DNA of 64,000 bases from a virus: positions 18,373 to 82,372 of the IMG/VR virus record IMGVR_UViG_3300027747_002377; one strand, written 5' to 3'. Shown in pieces: positions 7,908 through 15,632 of this stretch (position 1 is the stretch's first letter; every line of letters starts with the position of its first letter). A model generated the notes under the pieces. It searched no databases, was not told where the DNA came from, and saw nothing but the letters and a program-made list of their open reading frames with translations. A program made the position numbers and the translations under genes.

Positions 7908-7945
7908 CAGCGCCAACCTGATGTAAGCCCAGGACATTCCTTTGC
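7908..7945 (+). other. Intergenic stem and CCTTTGC box
   Basis: TCCTGG (7908-7913) and CCAGGA (7929-7934) form a stem. CATT and CCTTTGC (7939-7945) follow, nine bases before the ATG at 7955. This is another instance of the hairpin-plus-box arrangement. Confidence 0.4.
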
Positions 7946-7954
7946 AACCTAACA

Positions 7955-8233
7955 ATGCTTAACTCTGGACAACAACTCGTGGCCAAGGTCATGGGTTACA
8001 ACCCCCTCTCAGAAGAGGAAGGTGCAGAACCTACAGACCTCTTCGCTTGCAACCTTCCTAACGACATCAGAGAAGGTTGGCCAGTTGTCAAATGGAAAGG
8101 CAACTGGTACAACGTTCCAACCATGGAGGAAGTAGAAGAGTGGACATTCGACTCAGTATGTTTCACCCCAGATGAAGATGAAGTCGAACCAGACGATCCG
8201 AAATCCTGGCTTTCAATCCTTGGAATGATCTAA
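7955..8233 (+). CDS. Hypothetical acidic early protein
   Basis: 92 aa, strongly acidic in the C-terminal third, with a Trp-rich centre (WPVVKWKGNWYNVP). Acidic small early phage proteins sometimes mimic DNA or inhibit host enzymes, but no family is recognised and this is speculation. Leader CCTTTGCAACCTAACA precedes the ATG. Confidence 0.65.
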   Translation: MLNSGQQLVAKVMGYNPLSEEEGAEPTDLFACNLPNDIREGWPVVKWKGNWYNVPTMEEVEEWTFDSVCFTPDEDEVEPDDPKSWLSILGMI

Positions 8234-8237
8234 CAAC

Positions 8238-8429
8238 ATGAACTTCATTGACGAACAACGCAATGCTGACATGCTTGATGCCCTGTCAGACATTGCAAAC
8301 GAACAAGAAGCTGCAATGCGTGAGTCTGATCAGTCTGACTGGGATGGTGTATGCGAAATCTCAGCAGACAAACGCAACGCCTGTGACAACTACAACGAAA
8401 GGTACGTCTTACCTGATTACAGGGTCTGA
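8238..8429 (+). CDS. Hypothetical acidic early protein
   Basis: 63 aa, helical and acidic. The start CTAACAACATG resembles the AACAACATG starts at 6231 and 6830. An alternative frame (8248-8442) overlaps fully. The 8238 frame was chosen because of this leader and its directional fit four bases after the previous stop. No family recognised. Confidence 0.5.
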   Translation: MNFIDEQRNADMLDALSDIANEQEAAMRESDQSDWDGVCEISADKRNACDNYNERYVLPDYRV

Positions 8430-8476
8430 CCTTTCTAAATAGCTTAACCAAACCTTAATATCCGCAATCAACACAA

Positions 8477-8734
8477 ATGAACTATGACTTCTACATTCCT
8501 GGTAACGTGTACGACTTAACAAATCGCTTACCTGCAGACAGGAATGGAGACCGTTTCGGTATGGTCTTATTCTTCCATCCAAAAGTTGGTTGGACCTGTG
8601 AGCCCTGGTCCGATGCAGCATACTTTCAAAGTGAAGGCTACACTTCATGGACTCACACTCCAACCATGCCAAAAGTTCTGATTCATTCTCCAATGCAATC
8701 AGATATAGCAAACCAAAACTTGATTGAAGGCTGA
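8477..8734 (+). CDS. Hypothetical early protein
   Basis: 85 aa, aromatic-rich (NYDFYIPGNVYDLTNRLP, then GWTCEPWSDAAYF). It looks like a small soluble domain rather than a membrane protein. Short conserved phage proteins with a similar N-terminus exist, but I cannot name a family. Confidence 0.6.
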   Translation: MNYDFYIPGNVYDLTNRLPADRNGDRFGMVLFFHPKVGWTCEPWSDAAYFQSEGYTSWTHTPTMPKVLIHSPMQSDIANQNLIEG

Positions 8735-8756
8735 CCTCTACTCCATTTCTAACGCC

Positions 8757-9038
8757 ATGGACATCAAAGACATCACAATTGAAGATGACATCATTACAAT
8801 CACAGCACTAATAGAAGATAAAGTCCTTCTGCGTCTTTCTGATAGTGTCAACCCAGCAGAATACGGTCCTGCAATCTGTACTGCTGTAATCGACATTACA
8901 GATGTACCAGATTGGATCAATCTATCTCTGCTATCACAAATCGAACGAATGCACGTCCTTAAAAGTCTTTTTAACTTTGACAAACTGGATTGGGAAGTAG
9001 TTGAGAATAATATTGACGATTTTAATGACGTTTATTAA
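8757..9038 (+). CDS. Hypothetical acidic early protein
   Basis: 93 aa from the ATG at 8757. A TTG at 8724 inside the previous gene is less likely. Rich in Asp/Ile, with a predicted beta-rich N-terminal half (ITIEDDIITITALIED) and an acidic C-terminus. No family recognised. Confidence 0.6.
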   Translation: MDIKDITIEDDIITITALIEDKVLLRLSDSVNPAEYGPAICTAVIDITDVPDWINLSLLSQIERMHVLKSLFNFDKLDWEVVENNIDDFNDVY

Positions 9039-9068
9039 TCACCACAACCTCACAAATTTTAATTAGAT

Positions 9069-9401
9069 ATGACTAATCAACACCCGATCACCCCACCGCC
9101 TGAACTTGTTGAGCAGTGGGTCCGTATGCTTGAGTACCTCCCAGACAAACAAGTTTTTAGTGAAGTTGCCCAATGGGGCGCCGACCAGGAGCTGGAGGCG
9201 TGTTGTGAGTGGCTTGAAGCTAATGGTTATCCTGGCACTGCTTTTGAACTCAATGATCTCCGCCGCCCCCAGCCGCCGAGCTTGAAAGAGCAGGCTTTGA
9301 CTGCGCTACACGCTGTTGCGACAGGAGCAAATGACACCCGTGAACAATACCAAGACCTTGACACCATCCGCCGCGCACTGGAGGCCCTGCCCAATGACTG
9401 A
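9069..9401 (+). CDS. Conserved-type cyanophage protein (QHPITPPPELV motif)
   Basis: 110 aa. The N-terminus MTNQHPITPPPELVEQW followed by an ACCEWL motif and a Leu/Ala-rich C-terminal helix resembles short proteins common in picocyanobacteria and their phages (from memory; not searched). Function unknown. The local DNA is richer in G+C than its neighbours. The stop is overlapped by the next start. Confidence 0.7.
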   Translation: MTNQHPITPPPELVEQWVRMLEYLPDKQVFSEVAQWGADQELEACCEWLEANGYPGTAFELNDLRRPQPPSLKEQALTALHAVATGANDTREQYQDLDTIRRALEALPND

Positions 9402-9675
9402 ACAATCTACAAAACTGCAAGATCAACACCCAATTGAACTGTTGATTCTTGCTTTCTTCTTTGTTGCCGCCGCTATCATCGACCTTTGGCAAGCTCTACA
9501 CCTGGTTTACTCCAGGGAATTAGCTTTACAAAGAAGGGAAGCTAGGACAAATGTACTAGTCCCGGTAGTAGAACAGGTCGCTCCAGTAGAAGAAATTACT
9601 GCTGCCCCACCATCCGCTAAAGTAAAGACGACCTCAAGGGCCGCCAAAGGCTTTAACACCTCTGTAAAACCTTAA
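9394..9675 (+). CDS. Small membrane protein
   Basis: 93 aa from the ATG at 9394, which overlaps the previous stop. The N-terminus has QHPIELL, echoing the QHPI of the preceding protein. One hydrophobic helix lies at about residues 14-35 (LLILAFFFVAAAIIDLW), and a Pro/Ala/Lys-rich soluble tail follows. Function unknown. The operon ends at the terminator at 9705-9741. Confidence 0.65.
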   Translation: MTEQSTKLQDQHPIELLILAFFFVAAAIIDLWQALHLVYSRELALQRREARTNVLVPVVEQVAPVEEITAAPPSAKVKTTSRAAKGFNTSVKP

Positions 9676-9704
9676 GAGAATCTAAAGATCAACTGGTTTG
9701 ATTT

Positions 9705-9741
9705 GGGGTTAAGCCTGCTGCGTTTAACCCCATTCTTTTTG
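9705..9741 (+). terminator. Rho-independent terminator
   Basis: GGGGTTAA (9705-9712) and TTAACCCC (9724-9731) form a perfect 8-bp stem followed by ATTCTTTTTG. Immediately downstream is TCCTTTTGC (9742-9750), a variant of the CCTTTGC box, and then the PcfJ-like start. Terminator and start box are again adjacent. Confidence 0.75.
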
Positions 9742-9764
9742 TCCTTTTGCGTTTAACTCTCACC

Positions 9765-11468
9765 ATGCAATTCTCCCTCCCTTCCAACCTCAAAGAACAA
9801 CTTATTGCTTACGATCCAAAGTTAAAAGCTTTGGCTAAGGCTACCGCTACTACTACAAGCAAACCCAAGAAACAACGCACTCATCTTGGCTTGCCTGATG
9901 ATATTATCCCTGCACACATTGTCACACCTAATGATTTACTTGCAGCAGTAACTGCTATTAACCAAGAAGAAGTTCCATATCGCTATCATACCTTTAGTCG
10001 TGTTACATATGATAAAGATATGGTAGCCACAACAAAACTTAAAGCTGTTGTGTACCACTACGAATCCTTGTGGATTGCAGCATGGTTACCTAATTCAGGT
10101 GAAGATTATATCTATGGGTTTACTTATGCATTCAAGAATACAGAAACTGTACGTAAACAGGTATACATTAGGAGCATAGATATAAAAGATACTACTATTA
10201 AAAAGTATGGACGCATAGAGTTCAATGTCTATACAAAGTTTGTAACAGCAGAAGATGTATCTAATGGATGTCAATCACACTATTGGGAGCATGGTAACTT
10301 CAAAGGATACAATGCAAAAGGCAAAGAGATAAGGCCACATGTAATACAACCATTTCGAGAAGCTATTGTAAATTCAATACCTAACTACACCGATGGTAAT
10401 GTATGGGACAGAATAGATACAGCTAAAAATAATTACTATGAACTATTGGAATTACGTTATGCAACAATACCAAAGAATCAAAACATTGTGCCTAGCTTTG
10501 AATTGTATATGGAAATACTAGGGGCACGGTATACCGAAGATTCAAGTAAATCATTTGCTGTTATGCAGGAAAAACTTAGCAAGCCATGGTTTAAACGTTA
10601 CATCAATGAGCAGTGTCAATTAATTATTAATACGTTCAACGATCCAGCTACTAAAACTAAGAAAGAAATTAGCTCGATACATAAAAGACTTATGCATACT
10701 CTAGGTTGGATTCTAGATATTCTTGATATATATCCTGATTGTCCTATGGATTATTTGCAGACTGGTATACAAACTAATATGTTTTTATCTGTCGGCCGTA
10801 TCTATGCAATGCATTATTACGGAAATGATTCGTCGTTAAAGGAATGGCTAACAGCTAATCTGCCAATAGCATCATTGTTTAATATGCTAAACAAGTTTAT
10901 AGAAGATGAAAAGCCAAGTAATACGTATAAAGACAGACAATTAGACTGTTATATGATTACATTCTATTCATTTAGAGATACAATGGACATGATTGTTAAT
11001 GTATTAACTGCAGGCAAAGAACTTACTCCACCTAGGCGTTGGCGTTATACTGAGTTTCATGATCACGTGCAAGCAGAAGCCTGGAAGATAAATAACCTAA
11101 ACCAAAAACTACCACAGGATTTATTTCCTGCTCCTGTCAAAGTAAAACTTGATGATGAGACTTGGACATTTATTCAACCCATAGATACCCATCAGCTTGC
11201 GCAATGGGGACAAGCAGTACGTAACTGTGTGGGTGCATCATCAGCATATGCTAATGCTGTGAAAGCTAAGAAACAATTCATTGTTTTATGTATGATTGAC
11301 AACAAGCCTGTATTCACAATACAACTTAAGGTATCTAACGGGACCATGCATGTAGAGCAGATTGCAGGACCAAGTAACAAATCATTAACATCTATAGAAC
11401 GTGAGAAATATCAAGGTATATTCCAAGAAGCTTTACGGATCCGTGAGTCTGAATTGTGTTCTGCATAA
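9765..11468 (+). CDS. PcfJ-like protein
   Basis: 567 aa from the ATG at 9765. A TTG at 9747 lies in the leader and is not credible. The C-terminal 150 residues carry the PcfJ-type signature: a Trp/Gln/Gly segment, then VRNCVGASSAYANAV, then IQLKVSNGTMHVEQIAGPSN. PcfJ family proteins are widespread in phages and conjugative elements and their biochemical role is unknown. The N-terminal 400 residues are aromatic and basic with no recognised domain. The gene is visibly more A/T-rich and uses ATA often, unlike the surrounding early genes, which suggests separate acquisition. Confidence 0.65.
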   Translation: MQFSLPSNLKEQLIAYDPKLKALAKATATTTSKPKKQRTHLGLPDDIIPAHIVTPNDLLAAVTAINQEEVPYRYHTFSRVTYDKDMVATTKLKAVVYHYESLWIAAWLPNSGEDYIYGFTYAFKNTETVRKQVYIRSIDIKDTTIKKYGRIEFNVYTKFVTAEDVSNGCQSHYWEHGNFKGYNAKGKEIRPHVIQPFREAIVNSIPNYTDGNVWDRIDTAKNNYYELLELRYATIPKNQNIVPSFELYMEILGARYTEDSSKSFAVMQEKLSKPWFKRYINEQCQLIINTFNDPATKTKKEISSIHKRLMHTLGWILDILDIYPDCPMDYLQTGIQTNMFLSVGRIYAMHYYGNDSSLKEWLTANLPIASLFNMLNKFIEDEKPSNTYKDRQLDCYMITFYSFRDTMDMIVNVLTAGKELTPPRRWRYTEFHDHVQAEAWKINNLNQKLPQDLFPAPVKVKLDDETWTFIQPIDTHQLAQWGQAVRNCVGASSAYANAVKAKKQFIVLCMIDNKPVFTIQLKVSNGTMHVEQIAGPSNKSLTSIEREKYQGIFQEALRIRESELCSA

Positions 11469-11550
11469 CTACGTTTTAAACAACTAACGTAAAGCCGGTC
11501 CTAGGTCAAGACCTTAAACTGACCTTTCCTTTGTACCTTCTACACACACC

Positions 11551-11748
11551 ATGAACCCAATAGAAATTCACAACACAACAGAAGCCATGATCCGCTTTGG
11601 TGGTGGCTTCGTCAAAACATTTGCTACTACCGTCAGAGTAGCTGACACCAACAACAGAACCCGTCTCTTCCAGGCTTTCCCAGAACTCCTGGAGAAGTAC
11701 GGTCCCAAAAGCAACTTCTACTCCTCCGTCACCTCCACAGAACAATGA
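11551..11748 (+). CDS. Hypothetical early protein
   Basis: 65 aa soluble protein with no recognised motif. It is preceded by CCTTTGTACC (11528), a variant of the start-associated box, and by a short GGTC/GACC stem. The stop overlaps the next start (ATGA). Confidence 0.6.
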   Translation: MNPIEIHNTTEAMIRFGGGFVKTFATTVRVADTNNRTRLFQAFPELLEKYGPKSNFYSSVTSTEQ

Positions 11749-12068
11749 GGCAAACTGAAATTCACTTCGAAGAATCCAAGTGGAAGTTGCGTGACGGCAG
11801 CACCCACGTCTACAAAATGCCTTCAAGCAGAAGGCTTGAACTAATCATCAAAGCTTTAAAAGATATTGTCGCCACAGAGAACAAAGTTGACTACATGTAC
11901 AGAGAGCTACCTTTCTGGGCTGACGAAAAAATTGAAGAGGCTATTGAAACCCTAGAGTTCATCACTGAGTACGACCCCACAGACGAAATCTGTGATGGGG
12001 AACCACCAATCACTGCAGCTGAAATGGCATCTGCTTCCTGGAAACAACACCTCGAATTTCATTCCTGA
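11745..12068 (+). CDS. Hypothetical early protein
   Basis: 107 aa. A basic N-terminal beta-type segment is followed by an acidic helical C-terminal half. No family recognised. Coupled to the previous gene by ATGA. Confidence 0.6.
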   Translation: MRQTEIHFEESKWKLRDGSTHVYKMPSSRRLELIIKALKDIVATENKVDYMYRELPFWADEKIEEAIETLEFITEYDPTDEICDGEPPITAAEMASASWKQHLEFHS

Positions 12069-12165
12069 TCCACTTATGACAACTGTGGACGAGCAAAGAA
12101 AGCTGCAGTACACTGCTCATGACCTGAGCATCCACGCTCAATCACCCTCATCCTCTGCACCTACC

Positions 12166-12351
12166 ATGGAAAAACGAATCCTCTCACTCACTCCAAAAGA
12201 AGCTGAAGTTGTTATCAAATATTTAGTGATTGCCATTGATGAAATGTTGGGCGATCTAAACATGGGAGAAACTTCAAACACTTCTTCCCTTCTCATCAAT
12301 GATGAAGTTGACCTACTAAACGAAATAGTAAATCAAATCAAAGGTAATTGA
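12166..12351 (+). CDS. Hypothetical early protein
   Basis: 61 aa from the ATG at 12166, chosen because CTCTGCACCTACC before it resembles the CCTTTGCA-CACC leader. An in-frame ATG at 12076 would add 30 Ser/Gln-rich residues. Helical and acidic (LTPKEAEVVIKYLVIAIDEM). No family recognised. Confidence 0.5.
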   Translation: MEKRILSLTPKEAEVVIKYLVIAIDEMLGDLNMGETSNTSSLLINDEVDLLNEIVNQIKGN

Positions 12352-12371
12352 GAACCATTTGCAATAAGCTA

Positions 12372-12527
12372 ATGCAATCCGACAGCAAGCAAAGGTTTCT
12401 TACAATTGCCGTCTGCCTAGATGGTGAATGGAAAGAAACCGTTTACCGTACAGATGACCCCAGCTGGAGGGAAGCCTTTCAAATCTTAAAAGAATCTAAG
12501 AACAAACTTAAACTTGTTTACCACTGA
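12372..12527 (+). CDS. Small hypothetical protein (51 aa)
   Basis: ATG at 12372, stop TGA at 12525. The 51 aa start MQSDSKQRFLTIAVCLDGEW and end in a Lys-rich helix. The leader CATTTGCAATAAGCTA carries the start-associated TTTGCA core. It fills the gap between neighbours with no overlap, in the same direction, so it is probably real. Function unknown. Confidence 0.55.
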   Translation: MQSDSKQRFLTIAVCLDGEWKETVYRTDDPSWREAFQILKESKNKLKLVYH

Positions 12528-12537
12528 ATCAACTCAA

Positions 12538-12753
12538 ATGAACCTTCCCATTCCACCAATCAATCCATTTCCTCCAGTCAATCCTATAAACAACTTCACA
12601 AACCTAGACATCAACACACCCCAGGGACACTGGGGTGGACATGTACTCAAGGTCGGCATCATGACCTTAACCCACTTAATTGGACCACAAAACAAGCAAA
12701 TCAATGTCCGCTCCATGGACATCGGAATTACAAAGCAGATAGATCTTTATTGA
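12538..12753 (+). CDS. Hypothetical Pro/Asn-rich protein
   Basis: 71 aa from the ATG at 12538. A TTG at 12514 lies within the previous gene. Pro/Asn/Ile-rich N-terminus (MNLPIPPINPFPPVNPINN) followed by a short beta-rich part. No family recognised. The stop abuts the next ATG. Confidence 0.55.
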   Translation: MNLPIPPINPFPPVNPINNFTNLDINTPQGHWGGHVLKVGIMTLTHLIGPQNKQINVRSMDIGITKQIDLY

Positions 12754-13071
12754 ATGAAAAACACGCCACAGTTCTTTCTGTACCGGAACAACTCCAAGGA
12801 ATTTATTCAAAACATCATGAACAACATCGAATTTCCTTCCAATAACGACGCCAAGGATCTAAGCCAGCGGGACAGCTACAGCCTCCAGCAGCTGCAAGCC
12901 ATGCAAGTAGTGGCACGCATGAAAGAAGCTGCAGACAAGGTAGGTGCTGGATTTGTTGGAGGTTTTGTCACACCAACTGGAGAACGCTTCCTTATGTCCA
13001 ACATGGATAGCGACAGCAGCCAGCTCAAAGCAATCAATGCCAAACTAAACGAACTGCAGAACAGGGATTAA
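12754..13071 (+). CDS. Hypothetical early protein
   Basis: 105 aa from an ATG directly after the previous stop. A second in-frame ATG at 12817 would give a shorter form without the first 21 residues. A helical Gln/Ala/Met-rich core (about 45-65) is followed by a Gly-rich turn. No family recognised. Confidence 0.55.
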   Translation: MKNTPQFFLYRNNSKEFIQNIMNNIEFPSNNDAKDLSQRDSYSLQQLQAMQVVARMKEAADKVGAGFVGGFVTPTGERFLMSNMDSDSSQLKAINAKLNELQNRD

Positions 13072-13104
13072 AGCTGATACAATTTTAGTAATTGCTATCG
13101 CTTC

Positions 13105-13338
13105 ATGGATTACCTCAGTAAGATCAACACGATCATCAGTACCATTGAGGAACTACAAGAGAACCCTGAGTTCTTGAGTAAACTCACAAGTGAATCGGAG
13201 ATCTCCCTTGATGAGGCCCTGGAGCTGTTCTGTTCAATCGAAGACATGGTAACTCCAACACCAGAAAAAGAAATAGATGATCCAATCAGGTGGCGTTTTG
13301 AACAAGACAAAGAAAACGAAATTGATTCTGCAAATTAA
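13105..13338 (+). CDS. Hypothetical acidic helical protein
   Basis: 77 aa, acidic, mostly helical, no motif. Leader AATTGCTATCGCTTC precedes the ATG and contains a TGCTATCG stretch resembling the extended -10 seen elsewhere, but it is too close to the start to be its promoter unless the mRNA is nearly leaderless. Confidence 0.55.
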   Translation: MDYLSKINTIISTIEELQENPEFLSKLTSESEISLDEALELFCSIEDMVTPTPEKEIDDPIRWRFEQDKENEIDSAN

Positions 13339-13390
13339 AGCACCTTTAATCGGAAATTAACCGATCATCCTTTTTACACGAGACAAAGTA

Positions 13391-13570
13391 ATGCTTACTG
13401 GACTTGCTTCTTTATGCGGATTTGTTGGGACCACCTACTTGTGTGGTCCCATTGGGATAAATCCATTTATCTACAATCCTGCTTATTTCCAACAACAAAT
13501 TTATCAACCAACTTTTCCCTGTTACAACTATGTAAAGAAACCATTAAATCTAACTACGGAAGAGCGTTAA
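13391..13570 (+). CDS. Small hydrophobic-start protein (59 aa)
   Basis: ATG at 13391 to TAA at 13568. The 59 aa begin MLTGLASLCGFVGTTYLCG, a possible signal or membrane segment, and continue Tyr/Gln/Pro-rich. The leader ATCCTTTTTACACGAGACA resembles the CCTTTGCAC leader. The frame contains a perfect hairpin GGGACCAC-8 nt-GTGGTCCC (13427-13450) and its last 17 bases overlap the convergent minus-strand gene. It could alternatively be untranslated terminator sequence. Confidence 0.4.
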   Translation: MLTGLASLCGFVGTTYLCGPIGINPFIYNPAYFQQQIYQPTFPCYNYVKKPLNLTTEER

Positions 13571-14297
13571 CGCTCATACTGTTAACATAATCTTGCAGTA
13601 GATCATTGGCTTTTTGTTTTGCATATTCTTCTTTTGCTGCTTCATTTTGGCTTTGCGTAACAGCATTGTTGTAAGCAGGCATAAGCTGCTCATTGTATAC
13701 GCGTTGTTGAATTAAACTTTGAGGAGTCTGAGAACGTGTTGTATTTGTATCTACGCCTAAATTAAAACCGTACTCTTGAGTCCCAGGTTTGCCTATTCCT
13801 AATTGAGAATCAACTTGGTGTCGTCTAAATTTTTCAAGAGCATCCGGATTGTTTTGAAAAAATTCACGCATAGCTGGATCACTCACCGATGCTAACGCTT
13901 CTTCTGAACTTACTTTTGGAGTATGAGACTTACCAAAACTAAGCATTACGCCGTAATCATTACTTCCTGGTACACCGCCAGGGTGATAAAAACCTTCTAA
14001 CGCAGCACGGTAGCCGCTCTGATGGTCACCAACTGGAATTTTTATGCTCCCACTAACTGCATTAGAACCTGGTGTGTAATTTGCTTGTATGTCAGTACCG
14101 TACTGATTAACGTACCCTCCTTTTATTTTTAAATTTTGATCAGTTCTATATGCAGGCATCGGCCTTAAAGGCCTATCAATTGGCTGTGCACCAGGGTAAC
14201 CTATTTGCGTGCTCGGCCCAGCCCCAAAGGGGCTTACTCCTCCCATCTGGGCACCTGCTTGGGACGTAATGGGAGTAAAGAAAGATGAATCTGGCAT
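13554..14297 (-). CDS. Virion-type Gly/Pro/Gln-rich protein
   Basis: 247 aa. Pro/Gly-rich N-terminus, repeated beta-type segments (residues 55-125, GYVNQYGTDIQANYTPGSN and GYGVMLSFGKS-like), and a Gln/Ala-rich helical C-terminus. No family recognised. It is a lone minus-strand gene within the rightward early array, with its own likely promoter near 14300-14340 (TGATAGAAT on the minus strand). Composition matches the virion-type genes at 1-4.6 kb and 36.3-37.8 kb, so it may be a displaced structural gene. Confidence 0.65.
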   Translation of the reverse strand: MPDSSFFTPITSQAGAQMGGVSPFGAGPSTQIGYPGAQPIDRPLRPMPAYRTDQNLKIKGGYVNQYGTDIQANYTPGSNAVSGSIKIPVGDHQSGYRAALEGFYHPGGVPGSNDYGVMLSFGKSHTPKVSSEEALASVSDPAMREFFQNNPDALEKFRRHQVDSQLGIGKPGTQEYGFNLGVDTNTTRSQTPQSLIQQRVYNEQLMPAYNNAVTQSQNEAAKEEYAKQKANDLLQDYVNSMSVNALP

Positions 14298-14351
14298 TTT
14301 AAATATTTTTACTTATTCTATCAAACTCCAACTTCAACTGGTTTACTTCTG

Positions 14352-14639
14352 ATGTACAGAACCAAAGCTCAGCACTTCTACAAGTCTCAAGATCCTGACT
14401 ACATCCACAGCAATCATGAAGGAGTGCGCAAGTTCTGGAAGATCTATCGAAAGATCAAGATGGTCATCAAAACACTGTATGATATCAGTTCAGTTCTTGT
14501 TATCATTATGAGCTTTGATAAGGTCTATAAGTATAAAAGTTGGAAGGTAATTAAAACCTGGCAAGTTGCTCAACTCATAGAAAGATTCCCGCGAATGCTC
14601 AATAATTTTAAACATAACTTCATGCCTGCCTTCCATTGA
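14352..14639 (+). CDS. Hypothetical basic protein
   Basis: 95 aa, Lys/Tyr-rich and strongly basic, with a weak hydrophobic stretch around residues 42-56 (YDISSVLVIIMSF). It may be membrane-associated. No family recognised. Confidence 0.55.
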   Translation: MYRTKAQHFYKSQDPDYIHSNHEGVRKFWKIYRKIKMVIKTLYDISSVLVIIMSFDKVYKYKSWKVIKTWQVAQLIERFPRMLNNFKHNFMPAFH

Positions 14640-14692
14640 ATCTTTTAATGTAACACAAGCTACAATTTAACCTGCTCTTAACACCATAGCAG

Positions 14693-14773
14693 ATGCAGGC
14701 AGGTATCCTGGATGAGCTAACTTCTCAGTGGTACCAATGGTTTCTACTCGCGCAACCTCGTGCAAAAGCATAG
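14693..14773 (+). CDS. Possible 26-aa peptide
   Basis: ATG at 14693 to TAG at 14771 encodes MQAGILDELTSQWYQWFLLA plus six residues, which ends in a short hydrophobic stretch. It lies alone in a 176-bp gap. Too short for statistical support. Listed because the gap is otherwise unexplained and the codon pattern looks like its neighbours. Confidence 0.2.
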   Translation: MQAGILDELTSQWYQWFLLAQPRAKA

Positions 14774-14815
14774 ATTCATGCCTCGCATAATGAGATACCG
14801 GAGAGTAAATAAATC

Positions 14816-15013
14816 ATGGAATCCACCAGCGAACCAGACCCTGCCAGCAAATCAAATCCATTCACTTCTCACCTTGTCTGGGCCATCATGACAAAGACAG
14901 CCACAGGCAAGAGTGAGGTTATCAGAATCGTCCGCAACCACGAGGAAGCCGACCAAGCCGTTCAAGATAACCCATCCATGTTCTACAAGTCAGGCCCCAT
15001 TCTGCTAGCCTAA
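14816..15013 (+). CDS. Hypothetical protein
   Basis: 65 aa with a Ser/Pro-rich N-terminus and a mixed alpha/beta C-terminal part. No family recognised. An overlapping frame from 14778 encodes a basic peptide but lacks independent support. Confidence 0.5.
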   Translation: MESTSEPDPASKSNPFTSHLVWAIMTKTATGKSEVIRIVRNHEEADQAVQDNPSMFYKSGPILLA

Positions 15014-15037
15014 TTCAGCATCAAAGTTCCCTATTTC

Positions 15038-15247
15038 ATGAAGATGCCAGTTCTTGGTTACACCGTGTTGATGCACCACCAGGGAGTGGGGACATTTGCT
15101 CCTCACTTCCCTTCCATAGATGAAGCGGAGGAGTTCAGCAACGCCATGAGGATCCTCACTGATGGCACTGCAATAAGTGAACCCATCCCAGTCGTAGCCA
15201 GTAAGAATTACATCGTCAACTTCGACGAAGCATCAGCAGTAACTTAA
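15038..15247 (+). CDS. Hypothetical protein
   Basis: 69 aa, with an alternating beta/alpha pattern and an IDEAEEFSNAMRIL helix at about residues 29-43. No family recognised. A strong terminator follows 27 bases after the stop. Confidence 0.55.
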   Translation: MKMPVLGYTVLMHHQGVGTFAPHFPSIDEAEEFSNAMRILTDGTAISEPIPVVASKNYIVNFDEASAVT

Positions 15248-15273
15248 GAACCTAACTAAACATGATTACCAGG

Positions 15274-15306
15274 GTTGTGCTATCGTTTAGGTAGCACAAC
15301 TTTTTT
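15274..15306 (+). terminator. Rho-independent terminator
   Basis: GTTGTGCTA (15274-15282) and TAGCACAAC (15292-15300) form a perfect 9-bp stem with a 9-nt loop followed by TTTTTT. It ends the 14.3-15.25 kb unit and lies only four bases before the next ATG (15311). Confidence 0.9.
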
Positions 15307-15310
15307 ATAC

Positions 15311-15562
15311 ATGGCAATAGTAGTCAGTGTTTCAGTCCCCGACGCCCTACACCAACGGTGGAAAGAATCAGAGCTAGATCTGAGTCCCTCCTCCCTATTT
15401 CAAACAGCGTTAGAAACTGAACTCAACAAAACAAATCAACACCTTGTCTACTGGAGCAACCGTGCTCTACAAGCAGAGAAAAAGCTTAAGACAATCTTAA
15501 ATCTAATCAATGCATCAGACAAGGAAGTTAAGAAGTTCTTAATCTTTGATGATATGAAGTGA
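15311..15562 (+). CDS. Ribbon-helix-helix type DNA-binding protein
   Basis: 83 aa from the ATG at 15311. A TTG at 15275 lies inside the terminator hairpin and is not credible. The N-terminus VVSVSVPDALHQRWKESELD followed by LSPSSLFQTALETEL matches the strand-helix-helix pattern of Arc/CopG/MetJ repressors. A coiled-coil-like helix follows. Likely a transcriptional regulator. Because its start follows a terminator by four bases, it must be expressed by readthrough or from a promoter within the hairpin region. Confidence 0.5.
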   Translation: MAIVVSVSVPDALHQRWKESELDLSPSSLFQTALETELNKTNQHLVYWSNRALQAEKKLKTILNLINASDKEVKKFLIFDDMK

Positions 15563-15580
15563 CCTTCACAAAGCAATCTC

Positions 15581-15608
15581 TTGACCTGGCTTGAATAAAG
15601 TATAAAAT
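15581..15608 (+). promoter_or_regulatory. Putative sigma-70 promoter
   Basis: TTGACC (15581-15586), 16-bp spacer, TAAAAT (15603-15608), 25 bases before the ATG at 15633. The same -35 hexamer and spacer occur at 26903-26930. Confidence 0.5.
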
Positions 15609-15632
15609 TGTACTGCACCAACAACACCAACC

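Noticed and set aside
8248-8442. Alternative rightward frame overlapping the 8238 gene
   Set aside because: It has no leader signal, ends inside the intergenic DNA, and its Cys/Thr/Gln-rich composition is typical of a shadow frame.
14778-14891. 37-codon basic peptide overlapping the 14816 gene
   Set aside because: It overlaps a longer supported gene by most of its length and has no independent evidence.
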